A DNA stretch of 64,000 bases from Lewinellaceae bacterium (GTDB lineage Bacteria; Bacteroidota; Bacteroidia; Chitinophagales; Saprospiraceae), in NCBI GenBank assembly GCA_020636275.1, contig JACJYD010000003.1, positions 286,540 to 350,539 of the forward strand, read 5' to 3'. The notes under the pieces were generated by a model. It did not search any database. It was given only the letters and a program-made list of their open reading frames with translations, and was not told the origin of the DNA. The translations under genes were made by a program, and so were the position numbers. Shown one piece after another: positions 1 to 9,652 of this stretch; within the stretch, counting starts at the first letter, position 1, and each line of letters opens with the position of its first letter.

Positions 1-2
1 TT

Positions 3-2399
3 ACCTGCGACGAATATCTGGCCAACTACGCTGCTGCACTTGAACAAGGCGACAATAGCGTACTCGATGTATTCGGCACGGCTCAATTCTATGACAACTG
101 CGAATTTGATGAAACCTACACCGTTAACGTCAACCTGAACAATTGCACCGAGGGTTCGATCACCCGCAATTGGACGGTTAGCGATGCCAACGGCCAGGCT
201 TCCTGCACGCAGACCATCACGGTCAACCATGTGAGCGACTGGGTGGTTGAATTCCCGGCCGACTTCACAGGTCAGTGCGTAAACGGCCAGCTGCCGGATA
301 CGGGCGAACCCCAGATCTTCCACGACGAGTGTGAACTGATCGGCGTATCGCACAGCGACCAGCTCTTCACGGTGGTACCGGATGCTTGCTACAAGATCGT
401 CCGCACCTGGAACGTGATCAACTGGTGTATCTATGACGACTTCGGTTATGACGCTTATCTGGAAGCCGGACATGCCGAGTGCAACCTGTTCAAAGATTGG
501 GATGGCGACGGCGATCAGGATTGCCGCACCTTCCGCGACGGCTACAACTCGACCGGCAACCCGGGCACGCCCGATGGCTACATCACCTATAAGCAGGTGA
601 TCAAAGTGATCGACAACGAAGCTCCTGCCTTTACGGTTCCGCCGATCGACGGTTGTATCACCGATACGGACTGCAACACCGATCTGACGCTGCCTTACCC
701 GGATATCACCGACGACTGCTCGCTGGCCAATGAAGTGACCATCACGGGTGACTTCGGTACGTTTGCCAACATTACGGGCGACGTGACGGTAGCCAACGTG
801 GAAGTTGGTCAATACGAAGTGATCTACTCGGTAACCGATAACTGCGGTAACACGGGTTATGAAACGATCACGATCGACGTGACCGACTGCAAGAAGCCGA
901 CCCCGTTGTGCGACAACGGTCTGGTGGTCGAGATCGATCCTCCAGGTCCGCTTCAAGTTGAAGTATGTGCTGAAGCCTTTGACGAAGGATCCTGGGATAA
1001 TTGTGGCCCGATCGTAGCATTCAGCTACTCGCCGGATGTCAACGACAACTGCCGCATCTTCACCTGCGACGACCTCGGTCAGAACCCCGTACAGATCTGG
1101 GTAACGGATATCTACGGCAATCAGGACTACTGCGAGACCTTCCTCGTCCTGCAAGACAACTTTAACCTGTGTACTTCGGCAAATGGCCCGACCATCGCCG
1201 GTGCAATCGCAACGGAAGGACAGTCTGGCGTAGAAGGCGTGGATGTACAAGTGAACGGTGGTATGTTCAACGAATTCACGGATCAGTCCGGTAACTTCAC
1301 CTTCAATGCTCTGGCATCAGGAGGCGACTATACCTTGGCTCCGGAACTCGACAACAACCCGGGCAATGGCGTAACGACTTGGGACCTCGTCCTGATCAGC
1401 CGCCACATCCTCGGTGTTCAGGCACTGGATAGCCCGTACAAACTGATCGCTGCCGATGCCAACAAGTCCAACAGCGTGACCACGCTCGACATGGTGAACA
1501 TCCGCAAGGTGATCCTGCAACTGGAACCGAGCTTCCCGAACAACACGTCCTGGCGCTTTGTCGACAAGGACTATGTGTTCCCGAACCCGGCCAATCCGTT
1601 TGCAGATGTATTCCCCGAAGTGATCAACTACAACAACCTCACGGTTGACGATCTGAACGCCGACTTCGTAGCTGTGAAGATTGGTGATGTGAACGGCTCG
1701 GCCGTGACCAGCCTCAACGGAGCAGCAGAAGACCGCACGTTCAACGGATCGATGAACATCAACGTTCAGGATCAGCAGATGAAGGCAGGCAAGACCTACA
1801 CGGTCAACTTCACCGCTGATGCTATCGACCTGCTGGGCTACCAGTTCACGCTGAACTACAACACCGAAGCCATCGAGATCGCAGACCTCGTGGAAGGTGT
1901 TGCCGGCGCTGAGAACTTTGGTATGCTGCTGAACGAAGGCGTTATCACGACGAGCTGGAACGTATCGGAAGCCCGTGCCCTGGCACAAGGCGAAGTACTG
2001 TTCGGCCTGACGGTGAAAGCCAATGCAGACGTGGCCCTGAGCGAAGCCTTCGGCGTGAGCTCGGCCTACACGGTTGCAGAAGCCTACAACAGCAACAGCG
2101 AGCTGCTGGATGTGAACCTGACGTTCAACGGATCGGATGCCAACGCATTCGCCCTGTACCAGAACGTACCGAACCCGTTCAAGGGTGTCACGGTGATCGG
2201 ATTCACGCTTCCGGAAGCAAGCACGGCTACGCTGAAAGTGATGGATGTATCGGGTAAAGTGCTGCAAGTAGTGAGCGGCGACTATGCAAAAGGCTACAAC
2301 GAAGTACGCCTGAGCAACATCGACGCTACGGGCGTGCTGTACTACCAGCTCGATACCCCGACGCACAGCGCTACGAAGAAGATGATTATCATCGAATAA
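3..2399 (+). CDS. Giant secreted Cys-rich protein, dockerin/cohesin-like/T9SS CTD (5' end outside window)
   Basis: The frame is open from the window edge; the true start lies upstream. The visible 798 residues show repeated 'DNC'-type Cys-rich beta modules (HYR/Ig-like style), then a dockerin-like segment at about nt 1366-1530 (NGVTTWDLVLISRHILG, then the Ca-loop DANKSNSVTTLD), a cohesin-like beta domain at about nt 1785-2130, and a type A T9SS sorting domain (FALYQNVPNPFKG to the end IIIE). Such CTDs direct export across the outer membrane by the T9SS and attachment to the cell surface. The part seen is nearly identical to the last about 2.4 kb of the gene at 3639-9539, so the two are recent tandem duplicates. 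The function of the modules (adhesion or matrix) is inferred. Confidence 0.9.
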   Translation, partial: TCDEYLANYAAALEQGDNSVLDVFGTAQFYDNCEFDETYTVNVNLNNCTEGSITRNWTVSDANGQASCTQTITVNHVSDWVVEFPADFTGQCVNGQLPDTGEPQIFHDECELIGVSHSDQLFTVVPDACYKIVRTWNVINWCIYDDFGYDAYLEAGHAECNLFKDWDGDGDQDCRTFRDGYNSTGNPGTPDGYITYKQVIKVIDNEAPAFTVPPIDGCITDTDCNTDLTLPYPDITDDCSLANEVTITGDFGTFANITGDVTVANVEVGQYEVIYSVTDNCGNTGYETITIDVTDCKKPTPLCDNGLVVEIDPPGPLQVEVCAEAFDEGSWDNCGPIVAFSYSPDVNDNCRIFTCDDLGQNPVQIWVTDIYGNQDYCETFLVLQDNFNLCTSANGPTIAGAIATEGQSGVEGVDVQVNGGMFNEFTDQSGNFTFNALASGGDYTLAPELDNNPGNGVTTWDLVLISRHILGVQALDSPYKLIAADANKSNSVTTLDMVNIRKVILQLEPSFPNNTSWRFVDKDYVFPNPANPFADVFPEVINYNNLTVDDLNADFVAVKIGDVNGSAVTSLNGAAEDRTFNGSMNINVQDQQMKAGKTYTVNFTADAIDLLGYQFTLNYNTEAIEIADLVEGVAGAENFGMLLNEGVITTSWNVSEARALAQGEVLFGLTVKANADVALSEAFGVSSAYTVAEAYNSNSELLDVNLTFNGSDANAFALYQNVPNPFKGVTVIGFTLPEASTATLKVMDVSGKVLQVVSGDYAKGYNEVRLSNIDATGVLYYQLDTPTHSATKKMIIIE

Positions 2400-2405
2400 G
2401 TGAAG

Positions 2406-2457
2406 AGTGAAGGGTGAAGAGTGAAGTGAGGGGAAGAAATTCTCTTCACCCTTCACT
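2406..2457. repeat. 16-bp perfect inverted repeat after the first giant gene
   Basis: Arms AGTGAAGGGTGAAGAG (2406-2421) and CTCTTCACCCTTCACT (2442-2457) with a 20-base spacer. It sits between the stop codon and the terminator. The paralog at 9539 has a different hairpin in the same place. Confidence 0.75.
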
Positions 2458-2498
2458 GATCACCCTTCACCAGAAAAATTTAAATCGGTTTTTGGGAT

Positions 2499-2535
2499 AG
2501 CCTCTCTCTGCATTGGCAGGGAGGGGCTTTTTTTT
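2499..2535 (+). terminator. Rho-independent terminator of the first giant gene
   Basis: Stem AGCCTCTCTCTG / CAGGGAGGGGCT followed by eight T. The same stem and its upstream flank (ATCGGTTTTTGGGATAGCC) recur at 9614-9652, so the terminator was duplicated along with the gene. Confidence 0.85.
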
Positions 2536-2649
2536 GTGCCGGATTGAATTTTTTTTGGAAGGCTAGCGCTTGGATCGAAATTAATATATAATAATAATTT
2601 TGATATTTAAAAATTTGCATGTCAGTCGAAAGATAGGACATGAGATGCG

Positions 2650-2716
2650 TTTAGAATGATAAAATTTGGGTTTTTGGAAGGTACTCCAAAAACCCAAATT
2701 TTATTGCTATTCTAAA
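2650..2716. repeat. Long perfect palindrome, intergenic
   Basis: Inner arms of 18 bp (2661-2678 and 2685-2702, beginning AAAATTTGGG) around the loop AGGTAC, and outer arms TTTAGAAT (2650-2657) / ATTCTAAA (2709-2716). There is no T-run tied to a nearby gene end, so it is not an obvious terminator. Confidence 0.75.
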
Positions 2717-2756
2717 CTAACCGGTGAAAACAGTAGAATTTTTGATCGATGTCCTT

Positions 2757-2764
2757 TATATTTG
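2757..2764 (+). promoter_or_regulatory. Putative Bacteroidota -7 box TATATTTG
   Basis: Matches the phylum consensus TAnnTTTG. It lies about 10 bases before a short ORF (2775-2948), and a terminator follows at 3059-3097, so this could be a separate small transcription unit. Confidence 0.4.
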
Positions 2765-2774
2765 CATGACCTGA

Positions 2775-2948
2775 TTGAAGGAGAAACCGAAGGACATCAA
2801 CAAAGACGGAATTAAACCGTCATACATCTTCTCCAAAACAAGCTTCCCAAAACCGTATACCGAAGATCAGGTGAGATATCTGACATTCTCGATCAGCATG
2901 TCGTATTACGGCAATGTTGTCGGTATATATAGCAAGAATTTTTTTTAA
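2775..2948 (+). other. Possible 57-codon ORF or gene remnant
   Basis: Open from a TTG to a TAA. The translation looks protein-like (it contains KDGIKPSYIFSK and SYYGNVVGIYSKNFF), but there is no ATG and no family is recognised. It is placed between a TATATTTG box and a terminator. It could be a small protein, a degraded gene end, or chance. The rest of the 2400-3165 gap holds only the hairpins and terminators listed here. Confidence 0.2.
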
Positions 2949-3058
2949 ATAGTTCCGGCGAGGTTTGCTTTAGCTAATGATCCCGCCGGCTACTAACAAA
3001 TTGTATTCTCGTGAGTCGATTCTACAAAGTAATTCTTTGTAAGAACTAATAGTCTGAC

Positions 3059-3097
3059 AGGGCATAAGCCGGCTGTACGCTGGCCTATGCCCTTTTT
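3059..3097 (+). terminator. Terminator hairpin upstream of the small secreted gene
   Basis: Stem AGGGCATAAGCC / GGCCTATGCCCT (one mismatch) followed by TTTTT. It lies over 650 bases after the first giant gene's own terminator, so it probably ends a separate transcript starting near 2770. Confidence 0.65.
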
Positions 3098-3165
3098 GTG
3101 TTTTTCAAATGTGGCTTTCGTTAAATTTTCAGTAACCAATATTTCTAACTTAAAACTTCGATCTC

Positions 3166-3576
3166 ATGAAAAAAGGGAATTTCAAAGCTGCACTCGTAGC
3201 TGTGATCGTCGCCTTCACCTTCTTGTTTGTAGGTGTGAACAGCGGCCATGCACAGACCGGGTTGGCAGATGATCTCTTCTCGGTTCCTGCTGCGACCTAT
3301 GTGAGTTCTGCAGAAGCTGAGGTCCTGTTGACGGATCAGGTGACGGTTCTGTATAACTTTCTGCAGACGCTGACGCCAGGTTCTCAGCAGTACAAAACTA
3401 CTTTCCGGGCAACGGTTTACTACCGGACTATCCTCGCGGCCGTGAAGGACGGCAAGCAGGTTCCGGATTCAATTTTGACCGGAATGGGGATGTTTACGAC
3501 TGCTGCTTATGGTTTGTACACCAAGCCTGAGCAGATTGGTCTGAAGCAAGATGCCATTGATATGCTGAGCTACTAA
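3166..3576 (+). CDS. Small secreted protein of unknown function
   Basis: 136 residues. The start is chosen at the ATG followed by MKKGNF, because it gives a classic Sec signal peptide (KAALVAVIVAFTFLFVGVN, cleavage after GHAQ). The mature part of about 105 residues is alpha-rich, with no cysteine, no lipobox and no T9SS CTD. It has YYRTILAAVKDGKQVPDS and ends in a short tail (QDAIDMLSY). No family recognised. It lies 62 bases upstream of the 1966-residue T9SS cargo gene on the same strand and could share its transcript. A periplasmic or surface accessory role to the giant proteins is possible but is only inferred from position. Confidence 0.75.
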   Translation: MKKGNFKAALVAVIVAFTFLFVGVNSGHAQTGLADDLFSVPAATYVSSAEAEVLLTDQVTVLYNFLQTLTPGSQQYKTTFRATVYYRTILAAVKDGKQVPDSILTGMGMFTTAAYGLYTKPEQIGLKQDAIDMLSY

Positions 3577-3638
3577 TCTTTTGGTTGCCAGGCAAATCGA
3601 TGAAAAAATTATCTGTTTAAGAAAAAATCAGACATCTC

Positions 3639-6600
3639 ATGAAAAAAATGAATTTTACAATCCGGATGACCGCGCTGTTGGCCGTGTTCAGCTTCTTAGG
3701 GCTGGGGGCATTGACTGCGCAAATTAACGTCGTCCAAACATTTTCAAACGGTTCGTATCCAGGAGAATGTGGATGGGAAGTGATCAACTCTTCCAACACG
3801 ACCGTTTACTGTGAGGCCACGGATCCTACCGGTGGTCCTATTCCTGCTAGCCCCGTAACGCTGAACCTGGCGCCTGGTGTCTATACCGTACGCGGTTATG
3901 ACTCCTTTGGTGACGGCTGGAACAATGCAAGTGTGACCTACACCCAAAACGGTGTAAACATCGGTGGTCCGTTTACATTGGCTTCCGGTGGTGGTTCCAT
4001 GGCTTGTCCCGGTCCGCAATCGGGTCCGATCATCGGTACCTTCCAAGTTTCGGTACCCTGCTCCCTGACCTGTCCTGGCGACATTACGGTCGACAACAGC
4101 CCGGGACAGTGCGGCGCCGTCGTTACTTTTAACATCATCAGCGACGGCTGCGACGTTGTAGAAGTTTCGGACCCCTCCGGTACGGAATTCCAGTCGGGTA
4201 CGACCGTCGTTACGGCAACATCCGGGATCGCTTCCTGCTCGTTCAACGTAACCGTGATCGATACGGAAGCGCCGACGGTGAATTGCCCGGGCAATATGAT
4301 CATCAACCTCGATCCGGGACTTTGCTCGGCTTTCGTGAATTACAATATCACGGCAACCGACAACTGTCCGTTCATTGCACCGGGTCCGTCCCTCCAATTC
4401 CCGCTTTCTTTTGCCAACCACGGTAGCGGTACGGTATTCTCGCTTTCGGGCAATACGGCTCCCGGTGGTTTGTTCTTCAACCTGACGAACAACAGCGCTG
4501 CGCCGGTCATTGTGACGGGCTTTGGCGTACGCTTCGGGAACCCGGCTTACGGTGTGGTCAACGCACCGCAAACCCTGCAGTTGTACACCGCGCCGACCTA
4601 TGTGGGCAACGAAACCAACCCCGGCGCCTGGACGAACGTAGGTCCGGCCGTGGTGAATCCCATCCCTCCGTACTTTGCTACGGGCACGGGTCCGCTTGGT
4701 CAGGCCAACCTCGCCAGCACGGTAACCCTTCCTCCGGGTCAGACGCGCGGTTTCTTCATCTTTGGTCAAACGGCCTGCCCGATCTTCAACTGGAACTTCG
4801 GTGGCGCCGTTGCTCCGATCACGAATGGTCCGCTGACCATCACGGGTGGCTCGATCTCCTTCGGTCTGTTCGGCCCCATGTTCCAAACGGGTCCGATCGG
4901 TATGCCGAACATCCAGGTAAATACCCAGATCGGTGGCGATGCCGAGATCGTACAGACCTCCGGTCTGGAATCCGGCAGCGAATTTGGTCTCGGTACGACG
5001 ACCAACTGCTTTGAAGTAGAAGACGTAGTCGGCAACGTAGGAAGCTGCTGCTTCGACGTGACGGTGCTGGAATATCCGAACCCGACCCAGACGCTGGCTT
5101 GCAACGATAACGTACAGATCTCCCTCGATGAGACGGGCTGCGTGGAAGTACTTGCAGACATGATCCTGGAAGGCGGGCCCTATGGCTGCTATGATAATTA
5201 TGTAGTAGAAATATTGAACCAGTTCGGTTTCCCGACGGGCAACATGGTATGCTGCAGCGATGTAGGTATCACCAAAACCGTTCGCGTAACCGACCCGGCA
5301 ACGGGCAACAAGTGCTGGGGTACCCTGATCACGGAAGACAAACTTCCTCCGATCATCGAATGTGCTGATCTGAAGATCTCCTGCACGGAAGCGATCGAAG
5401 ACCTGCCTTCGCCGCAGATCCCCGGTATCTTTGAAGAAGTGATCGAAGGACTGAACGATCCGATCGGTGCGCCGAGCGGACCGACCCAACAGGAATACAC
5501 CTTCGACCTGAGCTACCTGCCAGCCGGCCATCCGGTACTCGACGTAAACTGCCGCATCAAACTGACGGGCCACACCTGGCTGCCTGACCTGGATATCCTG
5601 GTAATCAACCCGGGTGGAAACCAGGTAGACTGCTTCGCTGTAACGGGCTGCTTCGGTACAGAATACCCCATCGACGTATGGTGGGATGATGAAGGTATTG
5701 GTGGATTGACCCAATGTACCCAGTTGAACGCCGGTGGCGCGCACCTGCAGTGCTTCCAGGCTCCTGGTGTACAGAACCCCAACGTGCTGAATGCCCTGGA
5801 TGGTACGGATGCTTCCGGTATCTGGACCGTTCGGATCACGGATACGGTTTCCCCGGATGATGGTGTGATCGAGACCGTAGGTCTGCGAGTAGAAACGCCG
5901 GATCTGGCACAGGTTGACCCGACCGACAACTGCGATGTAGTTGACCTTTCCTACACCGAATCGGTGCAAGACGGCAACTGCTCCGGCCCGAGCCAGGTCA
6001 TCACCCGCGTGTGGACGGCTACCGACCCGAGCGGCAACACGGCATCCTGCGTACAGACGATCACGCGCGTACGTCCGACCCTGGCCGACATCGAGTTCCC
6101 GCCCTCCTATGACGGTGTGAACAACCCGGCTCTGGATTGCTCCGGCAACCCGTGGGATACCAACGGAAACGGCTACCCGGATGTAAGCGAAACGGGTACG
6201 ATCACGATCACCGGTTTACCGTTCGTCAACGAAGACATCTGTGAAATGACTGCTACGTTCGAAGACCTGTATATTCCGATCTGTGAAGGTACCTTCAAGA
6301 TCGTGCGCAAGTGGTTGGTTATCGACTGGTGCAAGATCGAGCAGGTTACTTACGATCAGGTACTGAAAGTAGCTGACCAGACCGGTCCGGAAGTAGACTG
6401 CCCGGCAGGTCCGCTGACGATCAACGTATACCAGGGCTCCTACAACCAGGGTGGTCCGCACGATCTCTGCAAAGGCAACGTGGTGATCCAGCCGCTGAAC
6501 GTAATTGGCGACGATTGCTCCAGCCCGGATCCTGCTGCATACAAGACCGAACTGTGGACGCTTGGCGGTGGCCAGTTGCTCCAGTCGATCAATGGCAACG

Positions 6601-9539
6601 GTGGTACGTTCACCGGTGTAGAACTGATCGCCGACAACCCGCCGACCAACAACGCACAATACACGGTACGCCACATCTTCAAGGATAACTGTGGCAACCA
6701 GAGCGAATGCCAATACAATATCACCGTAGTAGACAAGGTGCCGCCGGTGCCGATCTGTGACGAGATCACCGACCTGGCGATCACGAACAACGGTGGATCG
6801 GGTGAAGGCTGCAGCACGCTGCCGGCTTCCGACCTGGACGATGGTTCGTACGACAACTGCGGCGACGTATACTTCTACGCTGCCAAGATGAATCCGTTCC
6901 TGACCCCGCCGTACTTCTACCAGTACTATCCGACCCTGGAGTTCTGCTGCAGTGAGATCGGCGACAACATGGTGGTGGTACTCGTACTGGATTTCGATCC
7001 GACGACGGTACCGGGTGCTACGCTGCCCGACGGTTCGGTGTTCCTCTTCCCGGGTAACCCGATCTTCGAAGGCTCGTTCAACACTTGCATGGTGACGGTT
7101 CAAGTCAATGACAAGATCCCGCCTGTGACGCTGTTCTGCCCGCAAGGCGTGACCATTACCTGTGATGAATACCTGGCCAATTACGCCTCCGGCGTGGAGC
7201 AAGGTGATTACAGCGTACTCGATGGTCTCGGTGCTCCGCAGTTCTACGACAACTGCGACTACGATGAGACGTATAACGTAACGGTAAACCTGAACAATTG
7301 TAGCGCCGGTTCGATCACGCGCAGCTGGACGGCCAGCGACGCCAACGGTCAGGCTTCCTGCTCGCAGACCATCACGGTCAACCACGTGAGCGATTGGGTG
7401 GTTGAATTCCCGGCCGACTTTACAGGTCAGTGCGTAAACGGCCAGCTGCCGGATACGGGCGAACCCCAGATCTTCCACGACGAGTGTGAACTGATCGGCG
7501 TATCGCACAGCGACCAGCTCTTCACGGTGGTACCGGATGCTTGCTACAAGATCGTCCGTACCTGGAACGTGATCAACTGGTGTATCTATGACAACTTCGG
7601 CTATGACGCATACCTGGAAGCAGGACATGCCGAGTGCAACCTGTTCCAGGATTGGGATGGCGACGGCGATCAGGATTGCCGCACCTTCCGCGACGGTTAC
7701 AACTCGACGGGCAACCCGGGCACGCCGGACGGCTACATCAGCTACAAGCAGGTGATCAAAGTGATCGACAACGAAGCTCCGACCTTCACGGTTCCGGCTA
7801 TCGACGGTTGCATCACGGATACGGACTGCAACACCGACATCACGCTGCCTTACCCGGATATCACCGACGACTGCTCGCTGGCCAACGAAGTGACCATCAC
7901 GGGCGACTTCGGTACGTTTGCCAACATTACGGGCGACGTGACGGTAGCCAACGTGGAAATCGGACAATACGAAGTAACCTATGCCGTTACGGACAACTGC
8001 GGTAACACGGGTTATGAGACGATCACGATCGACGTGACCGACTGCAAGAAGCCGACGCCGCTGTGCGACAACGGTCTGGTGGTCGAGATCATGCAAACGG
8101 GTATGGTTGAAGTATGTGCCATCGAATTTGACGAAGGCTCCTTCGACAACTGCTGCACGGACCTGACCTTCAGTTACTCGCCGGATGTGAACGACAACTG
8201 TCATACCTACACCTGCGACGACCTCGGTCAGCAGCCGGTACAGATCTGGGTGACGGACTGCAACGGCGTACAGGATTACTGCGAGACCTTCCTGGTGGTA
8301 CAGGATAACATGTTCTCCTGCAACAGTGTGAACATAGCCGGTGCGGTTGCTACGGAAGCAGAAGCCGGAGTAGAAGGTGTGAACGTGGAAGTGAACGGAG
8401 GTATCTTCAGCGAATTCACGGATCAGGCTGGTAACTTCAGCTTTGATGCCCTGGTACCGGGTGGAGACTACACGGTAACGCCGATGCTGGATGAGAATCC
8501 GGGCAATGGTGTAACGACCTGGGACCTCGTGCTGATCAGCCGCCACATTCTGGGGATCCAATTGCTGGATAGCCCGTACAAGCTGATCGCAGCTGATGCC
8601 AACAAGTCGAACAGCGTGACCACGCTCGACATGGTGAACATCCGCAAAGTGATCCTGCAACTGGAACCGGGCTTCCCGAACAACACGTCCTGGCGCTTTG
8701 TCGACAAGGATTACGTGTTCCCGAACCCGGCCAATCCGTTCGGATCGACCTTCCCGGAAGTGATCAACTACAACAACCTGAGCACGAGCGACCTGAACGC
8801 CGACTTCGTAGCTGTGAAAGTGGGTGATGTGAACGGCTCTGCCGTAGCGAACCTGAACAGCGGAGCAGAAGATCGTACGTTCAACGGCTCGCTGAACATC
8901 AACGTTCAGGATCAGCAACTGAAGGCAGGCAAGACCTACACGGTCAACTTCACGGCTGACGCTATCGACCTGTTGGGCTACCAGTTCACGCTGAACTACA
9001 ACACTGACGCCATCGAGATCGTAGACCTCGTGGAAGGTGTTGCCGGCGCAGAGAACTTCGGCATGCTCAGCAACGAAGGTGTGCTGACGACGAGCTGGAA
9101 CGTATCGGAAGCCCGTGCCCTGGCACAAGGCGAGGTACTGTTCGGCCTGACGGTGAAAGCCAATGCAGACGTGGCCCTGAGCGAAGCCTTCGGCGTGAGC
9201 TCGGCCTACACGGTTGCAGAAGCCTACAACAGCAACAGCGACCTGCTGGATGTGAACCTGACGTTCAACGGATCGGATGCCAACGCATTCGCCCTGTACC
9301 AGAACGTACCGAACCCGTTCAAGGGTGTCACGGTGATCGGTTTCACGCTGCCGGAAGCAAGCACGGCTACGCTGAAAGTGATGGATGTATCGGGTAAAGT
9401 GCTGCAAGTAGTGAACGGCGATTATGCAAAAGGCTACAACGAAGTACGCCTGAGCAACATCGACGCCACGGGCGTGCTGTACTACCAGCTCGATACCCCG
9501 ACGCACAGCGCTACGAAGAAGATGATTATCATTGAATAA
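3639..9539 (+). CDS. Giant (1966 aa) secreted HYR-type protein with P-domain, dockerin, cohesin-like domain and T9SS CTD
   Basis: Signal peptide at residues 1-27 (MKKMNFTIRMTALLAVFSFL, GALTAQ). Modules in order: Cys-rich HYR-like beta domains (about 140-235, ending in TDNCP); a long insert; a proprotein-convertase P-domain-like segment (about 620-755: YTFDLSYLPAGHPVLD, GTDASGIWTVRITD); more 'D-NC' repeats; a dockerin-like segment (about 1622-1680, Ca-loop DANKSNSVTTLD); a cohesin-like domain (about 1770-1878); and a type A T9SS sorting domain (about 1885-1966). The protein is probably exported by the T9SS and anchored on the cell surface. The last about 790 residues are almost identical to the gene at 3-2399. 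The long antisense ORFs inside it are codon-usage shadows. Confidence 0.92.
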   Translation: MKKMNFTIRMTALLAVFSFLGLGALTAQINVVQTFSNGSYPGECGWEVINSSNTTVYCEATDPTGGPIPASPVTLNLAPGVYTVRGYDSFGDGWNNASVTYTQNGVNIGGPFTLASGGGSMACPGPQSGPIIGTFQVSVPCSLTCPGDITVDNSPGQCGAVVTFNIISDGCDVVEVSDPSGTEFQSGTTVVTATSGIASCSFNVTVIDTEAPTVNCPGNMIINLDPGLCSAFVNYNITATDNCPFIAPGPSLQFPLSFANHGSGTVFSLSGNTAPGGLFFNLTNNSAAPVIVTGFGVRFGNPAYGVVNAPQTLQLYTAPTYVGNETNPGAWTNVGPAVVNPIPPYFATGTGPLGQANLASTVTLPPGQTRGFFIFGQTACPIFNWNFGGAVAPITNGPLTITGGSISFGLFGPMFQTGPIGMPNIQVNTQIGGDAEIVQTSGLESGSEFGLGTTTNCFEVEDVVGNVGSCCFDVTVLEYPNPTQTLACNDNVQISLDETGCVEVLADMILEGGPYGCYDNYVVEILNQFGFPTGNMVCCSDVGITKTVRVTDPATGNKCWGTLITEDKLPPIIECADLKISCTEAIEDLPSPQIPGIFEEVIEGLNDPIGAPSGPTQQEYTFDLSYLPAGHPVLDVNCRIKLTGHTWLPDLDILVINPGGNQVDCFAVTGCFGTEYPIDVWWDDEGIGGLTQCTQLNAGGAHLQCFQAPGVQNPNVLNALDGTDASGIWTVRITDTVSPDDGVIETVGLRVETPDLAQVDPTDNCDVVDLSYTESVQDGNCSGPSQVITRVWTATDPSGNTASCVQTITRVRPTLADIEFPPSYDGVNNPALDCSGNPWDTNGNGYPDVSETGTITITGLPFVNEDICEMTATFEDLYIPICEGTFKIVRKWLVIDWCKIEQVTYDQVLKVADQTGPEVDCPAGPLTINVYQGSYNQGGPHDLCKGNVVIQPLNVIGDDCSSPDPAAYKTELWTLGGGQLLQSINGNGGTFTGVELIADNPPTNNAQYTVRHIFKDNCGNQSECQYNITVVDKVPPVPICDEITDLAITNNGGSGEGCSTLPASDLDDGSYDNCGDVYFYAAKMNPFLTPPYFYQYYPTLEFCCSEIGDNMVVVLVLDFDPTTVPGATLPDGSVFLFPGNPIFEGSFNTCMVTVQVNDKIPPVTLFCPQGVTITCDEYLANYASGVEQGDYSVLDGLGAPQFYDNCDYDETYNVTVNLNNCSAGSITRSWTASDANGQASCSQTITVNHVSDWVVEFPADFTGQCVNGQLPDTGEPQIFHDECELIGVSHSDQLFTVVPDACYKIVRTWNVINWCIYDNFGYDAYLEAGHAECNLFQDWDGDGDQDCRTFRDGYNSTGNPGTPDGYISYKQVIKVIDNEAPTFTVPAIDGCITDTDCNTDITLPYPDITDDCSLANEVTITGDFGTFANITGDVTVANVEIGQYEVTYAVTDNCGNTGYETITIDVTDCKKPTPLCDNGLVVEIMQTGMVEVCAIEFDEGSFDNCCTDLTFSYSPDVNDNCHTYTCDDLGQQPVQIWVTDCNGVQDYCETFLVVQDNMFSCNSVNIAGAVATEAEAGVEGVNVEVNGGIFSEFTDQAGNFSFDALVPGGDYTVTPMLDENPGNGVTTWDLVLISRHILGIQLLDSPYKLIAADANKSNSVTTLDMVNIRKVILQLEPGFPNNTSWRFVDKDYVFPNPANPFGSTFPEVINYNNLSTSDLNADFVAVKVGDVNGSAVANLNSGAEDRTFNGSLNINVQDQQLKAGKTYTVNFTADAIDLLGYQFTLNYNTDAIEIVDLVEGVAGAENFGMLSNEGVLTTSWNVSEARALAQGEVLFGLTVKANADVALSEAFGVSSAYTVAEAYNSNSDLLDVNLTFNGSDANAFALYQNVPNPFKGVTVIGFTLPEASTATLKVMDVSGKVLQVVNGDYAKGYNEVRLSNIDATGVLYYQLDTPTHSATKKMIIIE

Positions 9540-9550
9540 AATGGTGGGGA

Positions 9551-9580
9551 AGTAAGGGCGAAATATTTTTCGCCCCTACT
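9551..9580. repeat. Hairpin between stop codon and terminator of the 1966-aa gene
   Basis: Arms AGTAAGGGCGAAA / TTTCGCCCCTACT with one mismatch and a TATT loop. It occupies the same position as the unrelated hairpin 2406-2457 in the paralog, although the flanking DNA is shared. Confidence 0.6.
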
Positions 9581-9613
9581 TTCGCCAGGAAAGAATAAAT
9601 CGGTTTTTGGGAT

Positions 9614-9652
9614 AGCCTCTCTCTGTTTCGGCAGAGAGGGGCTTTTTTTTTT
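9614..9652 (+). terminator. Rho-independent terminator of the 1966-aa gene
   Basis: Stem AGCCTCTCTCTG / CAGAGAGGGGCT followed by ten T. It is a copy of the terminator at 2499-2535. Confidence 0.88.

Noticed and set aside
1317..2456. 379-residue ORF on the minus strand
   Set aside because: Antisense to the first giant gene; its sequence mirrors the antisense ORF at the paralog, as expected for a duplicated shadow.
3744..5969. 741-residue ORF on the minus strand
   Set aside because: Antisense shadow of the same giant gene. The minus-strand frame is kept open by strong third-position bias.
6216..9506. 1096-residue ORF on the minus strand
   Set aside because: Lies fully antisense to the 1966-residue T9SS cargo gene. 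Its composition (long runs of V, R, H, Q) is that of a codon-usage shadow, with no signal, motif or repeat of its own.
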